Of a stretch of DNA of 64,000 nt, positions 53,537 to 64,000 are shown piece by piece. Under the pieces are notes generated by a model, which made no database searches, was not told the origin of the DNA, and saw only the letters and a program-made list of their open reading frames with translations. A program made the translations under genes and the position numbers. The stretch's first letter is position 1. Each line of letters starts with the position of its first letter. The DNA is from Macrotrachela quadricornifera (taxonomy: Eukaryota; Rotifera; Eurotatoria; Philodinida; Philodinidae). Location of the stretch: assembly GCA_022393335.1 (NCBI GenBank), contig JAJEKB010020889.1, positions 8,004 to 72,003 of the forward strand, in the 5' to 3' direction.

Positions 53537-56451
53537 TTAGACAACATTGTGATCGTTTGTTGTTATGCTATCATTGTCCATTATTGTATCGTGACTAACT
53601 GTTGTTGTAGCACAATCATCTGTTATTGTATGACTATCATCTGTTAATACATCATGATTAATATTCTTCATCTTCAATGGTAAAATATTCCTCTTTTTCT
53701 GAAAGTGTTGTATAAGAAAACGTAATAGAGGATCGACCATTAATATATAGAGAAGATTAATTAGACGAAAAATTTCGATACAAACAATTGTAAAAAGAAG
53801 ATTATGGAAGATAATTTCATGTAGTTTAGCAATAGGCATTTGACGATTTTTAATATAATATGATGTTTCACTTATGCCAACAGTCAATGTCGTGAATGTA
53901 AGATTGGATGAGATGATATAGTCTTCTGATGAAATAAACATATGACTTTCATCAAAGATAAATGTTGGATACCAAATTCCAGAAAATTGCGTATGATGTC
54001 CTATAAGTGGTTCTGTCTCATTGATTGCCTATTCAATTTTGATAAAAGAAATAAAAATTTCATGGAATATATAAAAGAGCTAGCCTTTGTCAAATCTGCA
54101 TTGATATTTATTGTTTGAGCTAATGTTCGATTATTTTTATCATAAAATGTTTCACTAAAATTAAGTTGTTTTAAATAATATACTTCAGTTTTGTTTTCAT
54201 TACCCAAAAGACTAATACGTATGGCGCCTATAGGTGTAATATTATTAATAATCCATTTGATTGTCAGTGTTTGATAAGGTAATTCGACAGTAGTGGATAG
54301 AATTCCAATCGAATCTGTGCAATTAGAGATCAGTTCACCTGTTGATAATCCACGAATTTGCTGAACAAATAAATTTTGACATGTAACAATAGTATTTAAT
54401 AGATCTAGACGAAGAGTAAAATGTTGTTTATTGAGTAGATTAAATATAGGTTGTTCTTTATCAGATGCAGGAATTGAAAGTGATTGTAATCCACTTTCAT
54501 ATTTAACATTAGAAATTGTTTCAGCACAAGCAAATGTCAATGAAGCAGAATTTTCAAATGGATATTCTTTATAAAAAGCTGCTGAAAATGTATAAGCAAA
54601 TATGAGTAGAACAACAAGACCAAATGAAAATAATCCACCCACCCAAAGTTTACCTTCATGCTAAATAGATTAAAAAATAAATAAACAAAATATAAGTATT
54701 TTCTAAGATATATTTACAATAAGATCCGTTTGTCGAAAGATTCTCTTGACATGAAAACGAACTCGATGACCTATTGGATGTTGAATACATTGTTTGATTA
54801 AAACCATAGAAAAAAGAACAATAAGAACAAATGCAGCAACGATTAATACCCAGAACATAGGTGAATAGAATAAACAATGATTATTCAAACCAATTGAAAA
54901 CATATTTTGAAGAAGAATTTCATCAAATATAGTTACTTCAGGTGAACGTGGATAAGGATATGCTTGTTTTCGTGGAACGAGATAATCTCTCTCTATTTCA
55001 CATATAGCACCCAGTGGACAAAATTTATCTGATGAGCAAATCGTACATGTAACAGCTGAGAGATTACCTGGATTTCGTGAACCACTTGGACATAAAGAAC
55101 ATGGAAATATATTATCGTCACTTTTATATGTTCCACTCATACACATTAATGATTTAGTAACGACAAATTTTGACTCACTAGTAGAAAAACTTGGTGATGC
55201 AAAATATCCAGGTGGTGCATGTAAAATAAGAAGAATTTCACCATCAATTCCAAGTACAGCAAGTGAATTGCCTATTGAAATCATTCGAATAAAACGAGCA
55301 TTAATTGTTGATGGTAAATTTTGTTGAATATTTGGAAATATAAAAGAAGGTGATGATGGAAAAGTTTTATTGTAGAATGTTTTATACAAATAAATTTTTG
55401 ATGAATCATTTCTTGGAGATTTTGAACTTAAAATTGCTACTTGATAATTTGATAACCATACAACACTTTTTCCAAATCCTATTGAATTTCCTTCATCAAT
55501 AAAACTATCGAGTGTTATATTACTACCATTTAAACTAACGATCAATAAAAACACATTATTAAGAAATGGCATACCTATAAGTACTCGACTAGAGTCATCA
55601 TCATTTATACTCACAGACATTATATAATTATTTGACCACATCTTCAAATTTGAATAAGTTAAATGTGATTGCCACGAATTAAATATAGGTCTATATGACC
55701 ATGTTGATAATATTGTCAGATTAGAATTGGATATGACATAGACTGTAGGTGTTGCACGTACTCGATATAAAGGACCATTGAGAACAAAACCAGCAACAAT
55801 TGTATATGACATAGCTGTATCAACGGCTAAAGGTATAAATATTGTGTTAGTAGGCCATATTAGACTACTATTCTTTATTTCTATCATATTATCAGAAAAT
55901 GGACGATAAATAAAAGCAAAATCTTGTGATAGACCAATCGCATATTGACCATACGGTTCGACACCAACTACAAAAAACTCTTGATGTCCATAAGATGAAA
56001 TAAATTGAAGGGATTCATATTGAAAATAATTACAGTTGAATAATGTGTCTGTATCATCGTATATTCGTGCATTTTCTAGATCTTTATTTATTAATATACC
56101 GATAAAAGTATTTCGATGACCTAATGAGTTAGTATCAGATGAATTATTTAATACAAGTTCACCAGCATAGAAAAAATATAATTGACTTGAATTTTGTCTC
56201 TTTCCAATACCTACTGAATATACATATTCATTTGAATGATTATACATAATAGCACATTGAAGTAGTTCAGACGTTGAATTGTAAGGAGCTTGTTGAATAA
56301 GGAATGTTTGACTATCACCTAATACTTCGATCATCATCACCTCATTACCAGTTATTTTAAGACCATAACCATCATAATCGGCGATACGAGGCGAAAATGG
56401 TTGACAATCTATATCAATTATCAAAATAATAATAAAAAAGAGATATTGCAT
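53537..56451 (-). CDS. Three-pass membrane protein with N-terminal propeller-like region and GCC2/GCC3-type Cys domain
   Basis: Exons in transcript order: 56451-54718, 54660-54085, 54028-53537; 933 residues. Signal peptide (about 1-16), then ~410 residues with repeated beta-hairpins and G-x-S/x-V-G-I/x-F-G motifs suggestive of a beta-propeller (FG-GAP-like, inferred), with many N-glycosylation sites. Residues about 435-486 hold eight Cys in an ephrin-receptor-like (GCC2/GCC3) pattern: CxxGTY...CSLCPSGS...CTICSS..FCPLGAIC. Helices at about 524-549, 585-605 and 843-868 follow, with a ~235-residue loop between the second and third. The tail is His/Asp/Thr-rich. Intron 1 is GT-AG. Intron 2 (54029-54084) starts GC: no GT lies nearby, and AAAG|GC...AG keeps frame. 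A receptor or adhesion role is likely; exact function unknown. Confidence 0.85.
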
Positions 56452-57540
56452 CTAAAATGAAAAATATTTCGTTTAACTTCGCAGTACTTTCTATTTTTCT
56501 CAACTAATAAAATATTTTCTACGTTTATTATTTTTTGTCGTGCGTATCACTCATTGATATATAAATAAACGAGAAAAAGAAATATATTTGCTTTATAATT
56601 ATACACTATATCCATCGTACAATGTATACTTCTATATATCGATGAGAGAGAAAAATAACAATGGGCAACCACAATGACAAAGTTGCGGTCACGAAAGAAG
56701 AGAGTGATAACAAGGTCACTTATACCGATAAAACAAGGTTTCAATATTATTCAAATTCATTCATCCGAAACAACAAAAGAAAACGCATGAATATCTCATC
56801 CTATTTATCTTAGATTTCACTTATCATAATCAGTAATTTAAAGAAAATCTAGGAATATATTTCGTTATTTAATATAACATTTATTTAAATCAATTCGAAT
56901 GCTTTAAGAGAAAACTTTTCGACATCAAAATTTCTTCGTATTGAGACATGGAAATATACAGTCTACAAATACTGAATAGAGTGGAACTTTTTAACTGTTG
57001 CGCGTAGAGGGATTTAATCATACTTTTCGAAAGAATAAATCTGTCAACTCTGTTTTAAGGAAATAAATAAATAGAAAAAAACGTATTGTCCATATTCTTC
57101 TAACAAAATTAAAATTTTTTTAAAAAAATTTGATAATATAGCTTGTTTTTTTTAAATACTCGAATTGCAATAAATATCATATAATTAAAATTTGAGTTCG
57201 AAGATACGAAGTTTTACATGAACTGCCTATACCATAATATATCGTGCATCCGCTGTTTTTATTCGTTTGAATATTGTCACTTTCTTATTTATCATTACTC
57301 TACTTGATACAAAGAAAAATAATAACGTTTTCATAAAATACGTATTAAGCAGACAGATTTCTTCAAATTCGAAGGTTTGGTGCATTCAAACCGAGAAGAT
57401 GATGAAAATAACGCTAAAATCTCTAACAGATTGCCTATGTAAAGCATTGATCCATCATTAAAACGTCGCAACTCACATAAAGCCATTTGTCTATATGGCA
57501 TTCAAACAAATGAAGATCTGACTCTCTCGCACACAAAAAA
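56452..57540. other. Intergenic, presumed promoter of the membrane protein gene
   Basis: AT-rich; no further gene. Short frames (56547-56744, 57267-57461) have no support. Confidence 0.5.
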
Positions 57541-57920
57541 GTACCTTTTCACGCTGCATCTTTTGGTATATTTTATTTTTTTAAGAAAATATATTAGATG
57601 ATAAAAAGAGGAAAGACAAAAAAATTCTCATTTATGCAGAACAAATGATACTTTCGTCGTTGCGAATATTGGTCGCACAAAAATTGACTTTTTCGGATTG
57701 TTAACATTGCCTTTTGTGGTATATTATATCTTTTTCGAAGTATTGATGTTTGATCGCTCACAATTTTGTCTATTTTGAAAACCAAAAATGCAATTAGAAA
57801 ATAAAATATCTTTTGTAGATTGTAGAGCTTTTCATATTGTATCTTTTAGTACATTTTGGTTTTAATTGCAACGTATTAAGTGATGGAAAAGGTATATTTT
57901 TGTCTGTTAGAGAACTGTTG
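57541..57920. mobile_element. Partial copy of the CACGCTGCATC repeat family
   Basis: Begins TTTTCACGCTGCATCTTTTG and carries TATTGGTCGCACA, then GTAGATTGTAGAGCTTTTCA near 57818 and AACGTATTAAGTGATG near 57870. These are in the same order as the element at 46560. The left terminal arm is mostly missing. Confidence 0.72.
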
Positions 57921-58328
57921 CAATGGCTTATCTTAGTATCTTAACTGGTTATACAAAGAAGGAAGCAAGTAAAGCCAAAATGAGAATTTTTTCTAGAAGT
58001 CGTGTGACGATGAAGAAATATCATTCAGAGAAGATAAAAATAATACGACGGATTCACAAATATCTCTTTTAAAAGATATCATTTCTATATTTTATTTGAT
58101 GCAAAATTTGTCAGAAAAATATTTCTTATTTCGATGTTTCTATCATCCAACCAACTAATTATTAACAACTAGAAATAAACGAATATCAATGTCATAACGA
58201 TCAACGGATTTTAAGTGAGTTATTTTATAATATCATATCGTATGCGTATTGAGACACTTAGGTTTTCATAGTTAAGTGCTCCTTCTTATCTCGTTACACT
58301 TATGTAGTCTATCGGATAGGATTTAAAG
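57921..58328. other. Spacer between two repeat copies
   Basis: AT-rich, no feature supported. Confidence 0.4.
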
Positions 58329-58641
58329 AATGGCCGCTTTTCGCATTACATTTTTTTCATCAATTAATACGTTTTATTGAAAAAAACAAAATATTCTACA
58401 AGATTCAGCGTAAAAAACTCTACAATCTACATAATACAGTTTTTCTTACAGTCGCACTATTTATTTTCAAAATCGAAAAAAATTTAGAGCGATCAAATTT
58501 CGATCGTTCGAACGCGATAATTTATTGGTCATGTAGAATTTTACTTATTTTAATAACAAAAAAGTGCATATATAAAATATTTTGTTTTTGCAGTAAAACG
58601 TAATAATTGATGAAAAAATGTAATGCAGAACGCGACCATTT
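58329..58641. mobile_element. 313-bp hairpin, CACGCTGCATC repeat family
   Basis: Arms AATGGCCGCTTTTCGCATTA and its counterpart TAATGCAGAACGCGACCATT bound it. Similarity runs inward through TTTTTTCATCAATTAATACG. The inner part contains AAGATTCAGCGTAAAAAACT and CTCTACAATCTACATA, the family core in reverse. Confidence 0.78.
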
Positions 58642-58813
58642 ATTATACTCTCCTGTTCACTGAATATTGCTGGTACGATCATTATTAGAATATTTCTACA
58701 AATAAAAAGATTTAGATTTGCGAGTATTTCAATAATTAAATATGACATTTATCAATATATTTTTCTCCTTTTCTTATTGATACCGATTACATGAGAAACT
58801 TTAATAATTACTG

Positions 58814-59667
58814 CCTGTCCAAAAAAGCGGATGAACGTCAATGCTTTTGGAATAACTCAAGAACGGAACGAGGTAGAGAACAGAGATGTCCATCATCGCA
58901 GCAATGTGAGAAAGATTTTTAGAAAATTTTTAAAAATTCATGAATTTGCACAGGAATTTGACATTTATGTATGCTATACGATAGTGCGTTACGAATTTGG
59001 ACAATTAGCAGCAGTAGTACCAGTTGCAACCAGTCACATCCTTGAAAATCAATACATTTTATTAAATACTATTGCGGCAGTGACACAACAACGGCAAGTA
59101 TTTTTTGTAACGCGTCCCGGTAGCTTTTCTATACAGTTCGTCACGTTGCGGCAGTGGCAGACTCTCAGCCGCGATGGACATTTCTGGTAGAGCAGCAGTG
59201 GGTAGATTTCCAAAAAGGAAAATTTCTCTGCAAAAAGTTCAAATTGCAGAAATTTCAACTATATAAAATGAAAATTTCAAAAAATACTAAAAAGTATTGT
59301 AAATATCCCCAGCAAAAATGAGAATTAAATACCAACTACGAAAAGAAGTTTCCTGGAAATTTCCTTCTATATATGATCTAGACATGATGAACTCTACTCC
59401 AAAAAATAGAATAATGTTTGGAAATTTCGGAAAATACCAAGAAATTATGGCAATTACCAGGAAATTTTTAACTTTATATCATATAGTTATGATAAGATAA
59501 GAATAGATTTAAGGGCCTTCTATCTTTCGGGGTAGGAGTCCTTGAATCTTTAGTTATCTTATAATATAACCATGGAAATTAAAGAAATTTCTTTTCGAAT
59601 GCTGTTATGTCTTCTCTTAGTATAATAGAAATTTTATTATTTACGCAAATTTCCTTTTTCGGACACC
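58814..59667. mobile_element. Possible decayed Tc1-like element
   Basis: CCTGTCCAAAAAAG at 58814 and CTTTTTCGGACA near 59655 are roughly inverted. The interior has a 119-codon plus frame (58831-59190) with no transposase motif, and many GGAAATTTC-type palindromic words (59200-59470). The ends are weakly matched, so this is tentative. Confidence 0.3.
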
Positions 59668-60206
59668 CGAACATATCTCCTAAATTACTACAAAAATCCG
59701 TTTTTTCTTACGTGTAATCTTGATAACAATTTGAATAATGGGGGCGAATGAATGAAATAAAAACAATTGCATATATATTATTTATTAGAGGTTTCTATAT
59801 TTGACTCTCCTCTAAGTGAGAACGAACACAAATAAAGAATTCAAGAATGTAAGAGAAAAAGAACGAAAAGAGAAGAAGAGAATGCGAAAGACGAACAGAG
59901 AGAAAAAAGATACAAATAAATAAAGCGAGGTGAACAACATACTCGTAACATACTTTCTCACCAAGCAGAAAAATGTGTGTCCACGCACATTCGACGATAT
60001 GAACAAAAGAAACAAAAAAAAAAACTTAAAAGAACACAAAAAAAATCAGAGAAGAACGAAAAAACATTCACCGAAAAAAATGATATAAAAGAATAACGTA
60101 CATGGTTAAGAACAAGAAGACGAATATGAGTATAGTCTCATAAAAAGAAAAAAAAAACAGAAAAATAAACTTAATTGATGATATTTCCATTTTCGGAGAG
60201 AAAACT

Positions 60207-60905
60207 TTACTTGAAATATTCGACTGTACGAATAATATTGAAGTAATCCCATTCTTTAATTAGAATATTTAATCCAATAGTTTCAAAATAGGGTTTAACA
60301 GGAAATTGTAGAATTGAAAAATCTGGATGAACAACACAAACAGAGAAGTTATGCAAATATATTTTAGTTATATTGAATAAATGATATTTTTGTTTAGTAT
60401 ATTGATTCCAATCATAAACAATATGAGCTTTATGAAGAATTTGAGATTGGCGTGTTGTATATTTATCAGAACATAAATATTGAACATCTTGTGATAAAAC
60501 AGTATTAGTGAATGAATCATTTGCAGGTAGACTATCTATCGATTGAGCAAAATCTTCAGAAGTATCTCCAACATCAGTTTTAATAGAATCAAAATTGATA
60601 ACAGATTCATTTCGTTGTTCCAAATGATCACAATCATCTGCTACATGTGCATCTTATAGTTCTAATTTATCAGAGTCATGTGTTACAATTGCATCTTGTT
60701 GTTTTATTTCTTCATAATTGTCTATTACTTCTACACATTGTGGTTGAATTTTCAGATCAGAATCAACTACATTAAATAACGTAGGCGAACAATGGTCTTG
60801 TTCAGAGTCGCATAGAAGTTTACTTTCGAAATCCTCGAATGAATTGTTTTGATTATCAGTAATTGAATTAGATGAAATATTGTCATCATCCAGGTCTATA
60901 TTGAC
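60207..60905 (-). pseudogene. Acidic ORF at the 3' end of the retrotransposon, one stop
   Basis: The minus frame 60623-60207 (138 residues) continues upstream in frame to about 60905 except for one TAA near 60656. The upstream part is very acidic (Asp/Glu/Asn). The last 75 residues are globular with HKAHIVYDWNQYTKQKYH and a closing KEWDYFNIIRTVEYF. Its position just before the 3' LTR-like end suggests the C-terminus of the element's polyprotein or an additional ORF. No domain recognised; a captured host gene is possible. Confidence 0.5.
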
Positions 60906-61013
60906 GGTCTGTAAACGATGGTAAACCGATAAAAAGCGGCATCTCTACGGTGACCAGATGTTTTTCACTTACGGGTATCGGTTAATTACATATATACGGA
61001 TACATTACAGACC
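60906..61013. mobile_element. 108-bp MITE in the retrotransposon relic
   Basis: Ends GGTCTGTAA (60906) and TTACAGACC (61005-61013) are exact inverts. AACCGATA recurs near both sides in inverted orientation (60928 and 60977). It truncates the acidic ORF. Confidence 0.6.
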
Positions 61014-61299
61014 TTTTTACGGGCCGTTTATCGTACACCGTTTAGGTGGCGTTTTTAATGTATCTTATAATAAGATTCTTAGTATAAGATTTGTATAAAA
61101 CTCGATGATCAGAATCTTGCAAAGTCATATCTAATCATGCACGACTAAAGTTTTTCTTCGTCAATATAGCTCACTAAAGATAAACAGGCATATAAACATG
61201 ACCTTAGCGTATTATCTTAATTTTTGTATAAATAATTTCACACTATTGCCGATTGCAATAAACAATTTATATATATATATAATTTTATTATCTTTATAT

Positions 61300-62095
61300 T
61301 CATATATTTTAAAATTATCGTGAATAAGGGAAATATCAATTTTATATATTAAATTCTTATTTTTTTATTTAGATATTACAATGATATCGTTGAAAGCGTA
61401 TGAATAATATATCTAAACATTATATACTCTTTTTATTTAAATAATTCAATAAAATCGTTGAATAGGCAAGTATGTATTTTATTTGTGAAATTCTTCTTTT
61501 TTTTATTTAGATATTTCAGTAATATCATCAAATAGATATGTGTAAATTTTATAGATTACATTTTTATTTTTGTTTATTTAGATATTTGAATTACATTGTC
61601 AAATAGGTAAATATTAGTTTATATATAAAATTCTTCTTTCTTTTCCAGATTATTTAGGCAATATCATCGAAAAATAAGCATAAATATCATGTATTAAATT
61701 TTTATTTTTTTTTATTCAGATTATGCAATAAAATCGTCGAATAGGCAAGTATGAATCTTATATATACAGATTATAACTTTTTTATTTAGATAGTTTCATT
61801 TTTATCGTCAAGAGACAAGTATAAGATTTTTCCATTAAAATTGTTTTATTTCGAGATTTCAGTCATGTCGTCGATATATATAAATATGAATTTTATTTAT
61901 ACAATTCTATTTTTTTCTATGTAGATATTTAAACGATATCGTTGAAAACATTTAAATTATATTTAAAAAAACTTTATATACTTCTTTTTCATTTACATAT
62001 TTCAATCAACTTTTTGAATGAACACGCATGATTCTTATTTATAAAATTTTTATTTTTATTTAGATATGTTTTTGCTAATATCGTCGTAATGGTAA
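61300..62095. repeat. ~70-bp minisatellite, about 11 copies
   Basis: Units contain (T)nATTTAGATATT, a variable CAATAATATCGTCGAATAG-like block, and AAGTATGAATTTTATATATT. Anchors fall near 61371, 61436, 61505, 61578, 61648, 61718, 61787, 61850, 61921, 61995 and 62060, a spacing of 63-74 bp. Copies are diverged but in strict register. Confidence 0.85.
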
Positions 62096-62466
62096 GTATC
62101 AATCAAATGCGTAGGTGTTGTGATGTTTGATAAAAAGTGATGGGAAGACAAAGAAGATGATGAAGAACGGTTTATTAGGGAAGAGTAATGACACAGATTA
62201 GAATAGAGCGATGAAAAACTCTATTTGAAGTTCTAATAAAATTTTGCATGGATAATGGAAGATCTGGTAGAATCTTATACTATAATCATACAAGAATCGT
62301 ACCTTATAATTTGACTTTTATCAGTAAACGGAGAGGAAACGACCAAATACGGTGCGTATTTCTGTGCCAGGAAATACAGATTCAAACGGTCCGATAATGG
62401 CCCGAATCGATCCGGTATACTACTGTAAAGATCCCATTTTGATCACTTTTACGGTTCGCCTTCGGT

Positions 62467-62876
62467 TCAAAAACGATACCATTTTGTTAGATATGGGCAT
62501 CTAATTCCTTGTGCGGCATTGTTAAACTTGAAGTAGGTACACCTTAATATGTCTTGTTTTTGTCCAAGTGTTCGTAGCTCTTCTTTAACTGTTAATTTAT
62601 GTCGATCACGGCAACGTGATGACGACGACGACGATGATGAAAAGAATTCAACAATTTCACGTTTAAATGTAAACCAATTAGGAATGCTTGATTTATTATG
62701 TTCAAACCATATAGCAGCATCACTAGTTAGAAAATATGATACAACAATATATTTATGTGATGCTGATAATTGCACTCGATCAAATACTTCTTCAATATAT
62801 TGTAATCATTTGATAACGTCATGTTTCTGAGCACCATCAAATTTAATAAGTGATCTAATTAGTTTCTCCATAACCG
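62467..62876 (-). pseudogene. Retrotransposon gag fragment
   Basis: The minus frame starts at ATG near 62876 (MEKLIRSLIKFDG), meets one TGA where a Trp would fit (about 62821), and continues through SASHKYIVVSYFLTSDAAIW. That block, followed by an N-W-x-x-F-K-R-E-I segment, is the classic Ty3/gypsy capsid pattern (PF03732-like). A Ser run (coded by a TCG/TCA repeat, the GAC-rich tract at 62609-62630) follows. The frame ends at 62467 after a diverged tail. It would encode the capsid protein that packages element RNA. Confidence 0.8.
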
Positions 62877-63120
62877 AGAAAAAATATCGAATAAATTGAA
62901 ATGAAACGAAGTTGAACGATAAACGACAAATGTCTGGCGAATAATTGTGTGATAAAAAGAACGGGTCAAGGCACCAAATGTTAGCGGTTTCTTTATTCGA
63001 CTCTCCTCTAAGTGAAAATTACACGAATGAGCATCTAAGCATGTAAAAGAAAGAGAATTCTGCACCTCCACGCTCCCCCACTCCCCTTTTGAATACTTGA
63101 ATTCAAGTTTCAAGTATTAC

Positions 63121-64000
63121 ATATATAAAAATTTAGAGAAAAACTTACAGACAGTCGAAATAAGTTAAGAAATAAAACTACATAATGTTTTCTTGAATAT
63201 TCAAAGAAAACAAAATTTTTGTATTTCGATTCAGACCGATGATTTTTCATCCTAGTATCGATGATCGTTAGAGTAAATAAAATAGCAAAGATATATGAAA
63301 GAACGTTTATTAAATGACTTTTCAGACACTCTGTATATGAACTATGAGAATAATAGAGTTTCCATGTTGTGAAAATTGCCGTGACTTTAGCAATTTAAAA
63401 ACAAATCCACGGAAAATCGTGATTAGTCATATCGTGCAAAACAAATTTATGATTAAATTAGAGTAGCTCATGATTATAAAAAAGAGAGTCGATTTTTTGA
63501 AATTTGACAATAAATCAAAGTGATAAATCGTGTTTAATTACCTATCCTGATAATTTATTGACAATCATGAACTAATTATTTAAATATTTCAAAATTTATC
63601 AAATTTAGTGTTAGGTATTATTTTTATGTGATAGTTTTCAATTATAAATTAATTTACTTAAGTAATTCGCCATTCTATTTAGGATCTTATTTATATTTTT
63701 TCTTCTCAAATTTTAATTTACGAATAAAAACAAATATATGTAGTTTTTTTCTAAGAAAAATTCAAATTGGAATATAGTTTTTAATTTTTTTGAATGTATT
63801 CTCATATAATTACGAAAAATGACATGTGTATTAGTTTTCCGTGTTTTACAACATAGTTTGTCCATGTAAAATAATATAATGTTTAAGTATCACAATTAAT
63901 TGGCAATTCTTATCAATTTCGAAAGCATGTGCTTTCATTAGATAATGAAATAATATGTTTGATAAATTTTTTTTTCAAAAATTATAAACAAAACTCACTA
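63121..64000. other. AT-rich end of the window, nothing recognised
   Basis: No gene, RNA or clear repeat. The upper boundary of the LTR-like sequence may extend slightly into this stretch. Confidence 0.5.

Larger units (their letters stand above)
59783..63120 (-). mobile_element. Degenerate LTR retrotransposon (Ty3/gypsy-like)
   Basis: Two LTR-like ends lie in direct orientation: 59785-59819 and 62981-63015 differ at 3 of 35 positions and share GACTCTCCTCTAAGTGA. On the minus strand the upper LTR ends ...CTAACA (62979). It is followed two bases later by TGGTGCCTTGACCCG (62976-62962), which starts TGG as a tRNA primer-binding site should. A gag relic follows (62876-62467) and an acidic ORF precedes the other LTR. 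Protease, reverse transcriptase and integrase are absent; a tandem array and a small MITE occupy part of that space. LTR outer limits are not resolved. Confidence 0.75.

Noticed and set aside
58831..59190. 119-codon plus-strand frame
   Set aside because: No family signal, lies between weak transposon-like ends in repeat-rich DNA; could be chance.
1..64000. tRNA, rRNA, CRISPR or bacterial operon structure
   Set aside because: No cloverleaf with intact A/B boxes, no rRNA-like conserved tracts, no spaced direct repeats; splice sites and AATAAA signals show a eukaryotic nuclear sequence.

Overview
This is a eukaryotic window, AT-rich (about 70% A+T by eye), with genes split by short GT-AG introns (mostly 48-63 bp), AATAAA signals close behind stops, wide intergenic tracts and many decayed DNA transposons. 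Gene content (DUF1399 protein, cathepsin L, DUF616/TOD1-MUCI70-like enzyme, ACSL3/4-type acyl-CoA synthetase, EGF and GCC2/GCC3 membrane proteins) points to a small invertebrate. A bdelloid-rotifer-like genome is my best guess, from compact introns and protein style, but this is inference. I see no rRNA, tRNA or CRISPR array.

Layout. 1-4.6 kb, plus strand: the 3' end of an unknown gene, a DUF1399 gene and a five-exon cathepsin L-like gene whose catalytic His is replaced by Phe. 4.6-14.4 kb: a long non-coding tract with a 595-bp palindromic element, an intronless DUF616-like membrane protein (minus strand), a 131-bp MITE, a pogo/Tigger relic and a piggyBac relic with both TTAA ends. 14.4-21.3 kb: three tandem paralogues of a secreted protein that may have a tubby/LURP-one-like fold, two of them with duplicated upstream DNA, and a hAT element (8-bp target duplication) that itself carries a hAT-type MITE. 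23.6-26.6 kb: an 11-exon ACSL. 27.6-28.5 kb: an inverted-repeat element abutting a defensin-like peptide gene that lacks most of its signal peptide. 28.7-29.8 kb: another foldback. 30.3-36.3 kb: an 11-exon type I membrane protein with three EGF domains, one frameshift and a 1.9-kb intron enlarged by a foldback.

37.8-43.7 kb is repeat-rich: a pyrimidine-rich minisatellite, hairpins nested inside a hairpin, and a second 627-bp palindrome. 43.9-46.2 kb, minus strand: a six-exon coiled-coil protein of unknown family. 46.5-48.3 kb: a terminal-inverted-repeat element with a mariner-like insertion, then a hAT-like MITE. 48.9-49.5 kb: an unrecognised pseudogene. 50.7-53.1 kb: tandem repeats and a third 620-bp palindrome. 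53.5-56.5 kb, minus strand: a 933-residue three-pass membrane protein with one probable GC-AG intron. 57.5-58.7 kb: more copies of the repeat seen at 46.5 kb. 59.8-63.1 kb: the wreck of an LTR retrotransposon (minus strand) with two LTR-like ends, a primer-binding site, a stop-interrupted gag, a C-terminal acidic ORF and a ~70-bp minisatellite.

The genes do not form a pathway. The most unusual theme is the density of end-to-end palindromic (foldback) elements. Three of them (595, 627 and 620 bp, at 6.0, 43.1 and 52.3 kb) share the terminal sequence ACGAGGGAA and have no coding capacity that I can see.
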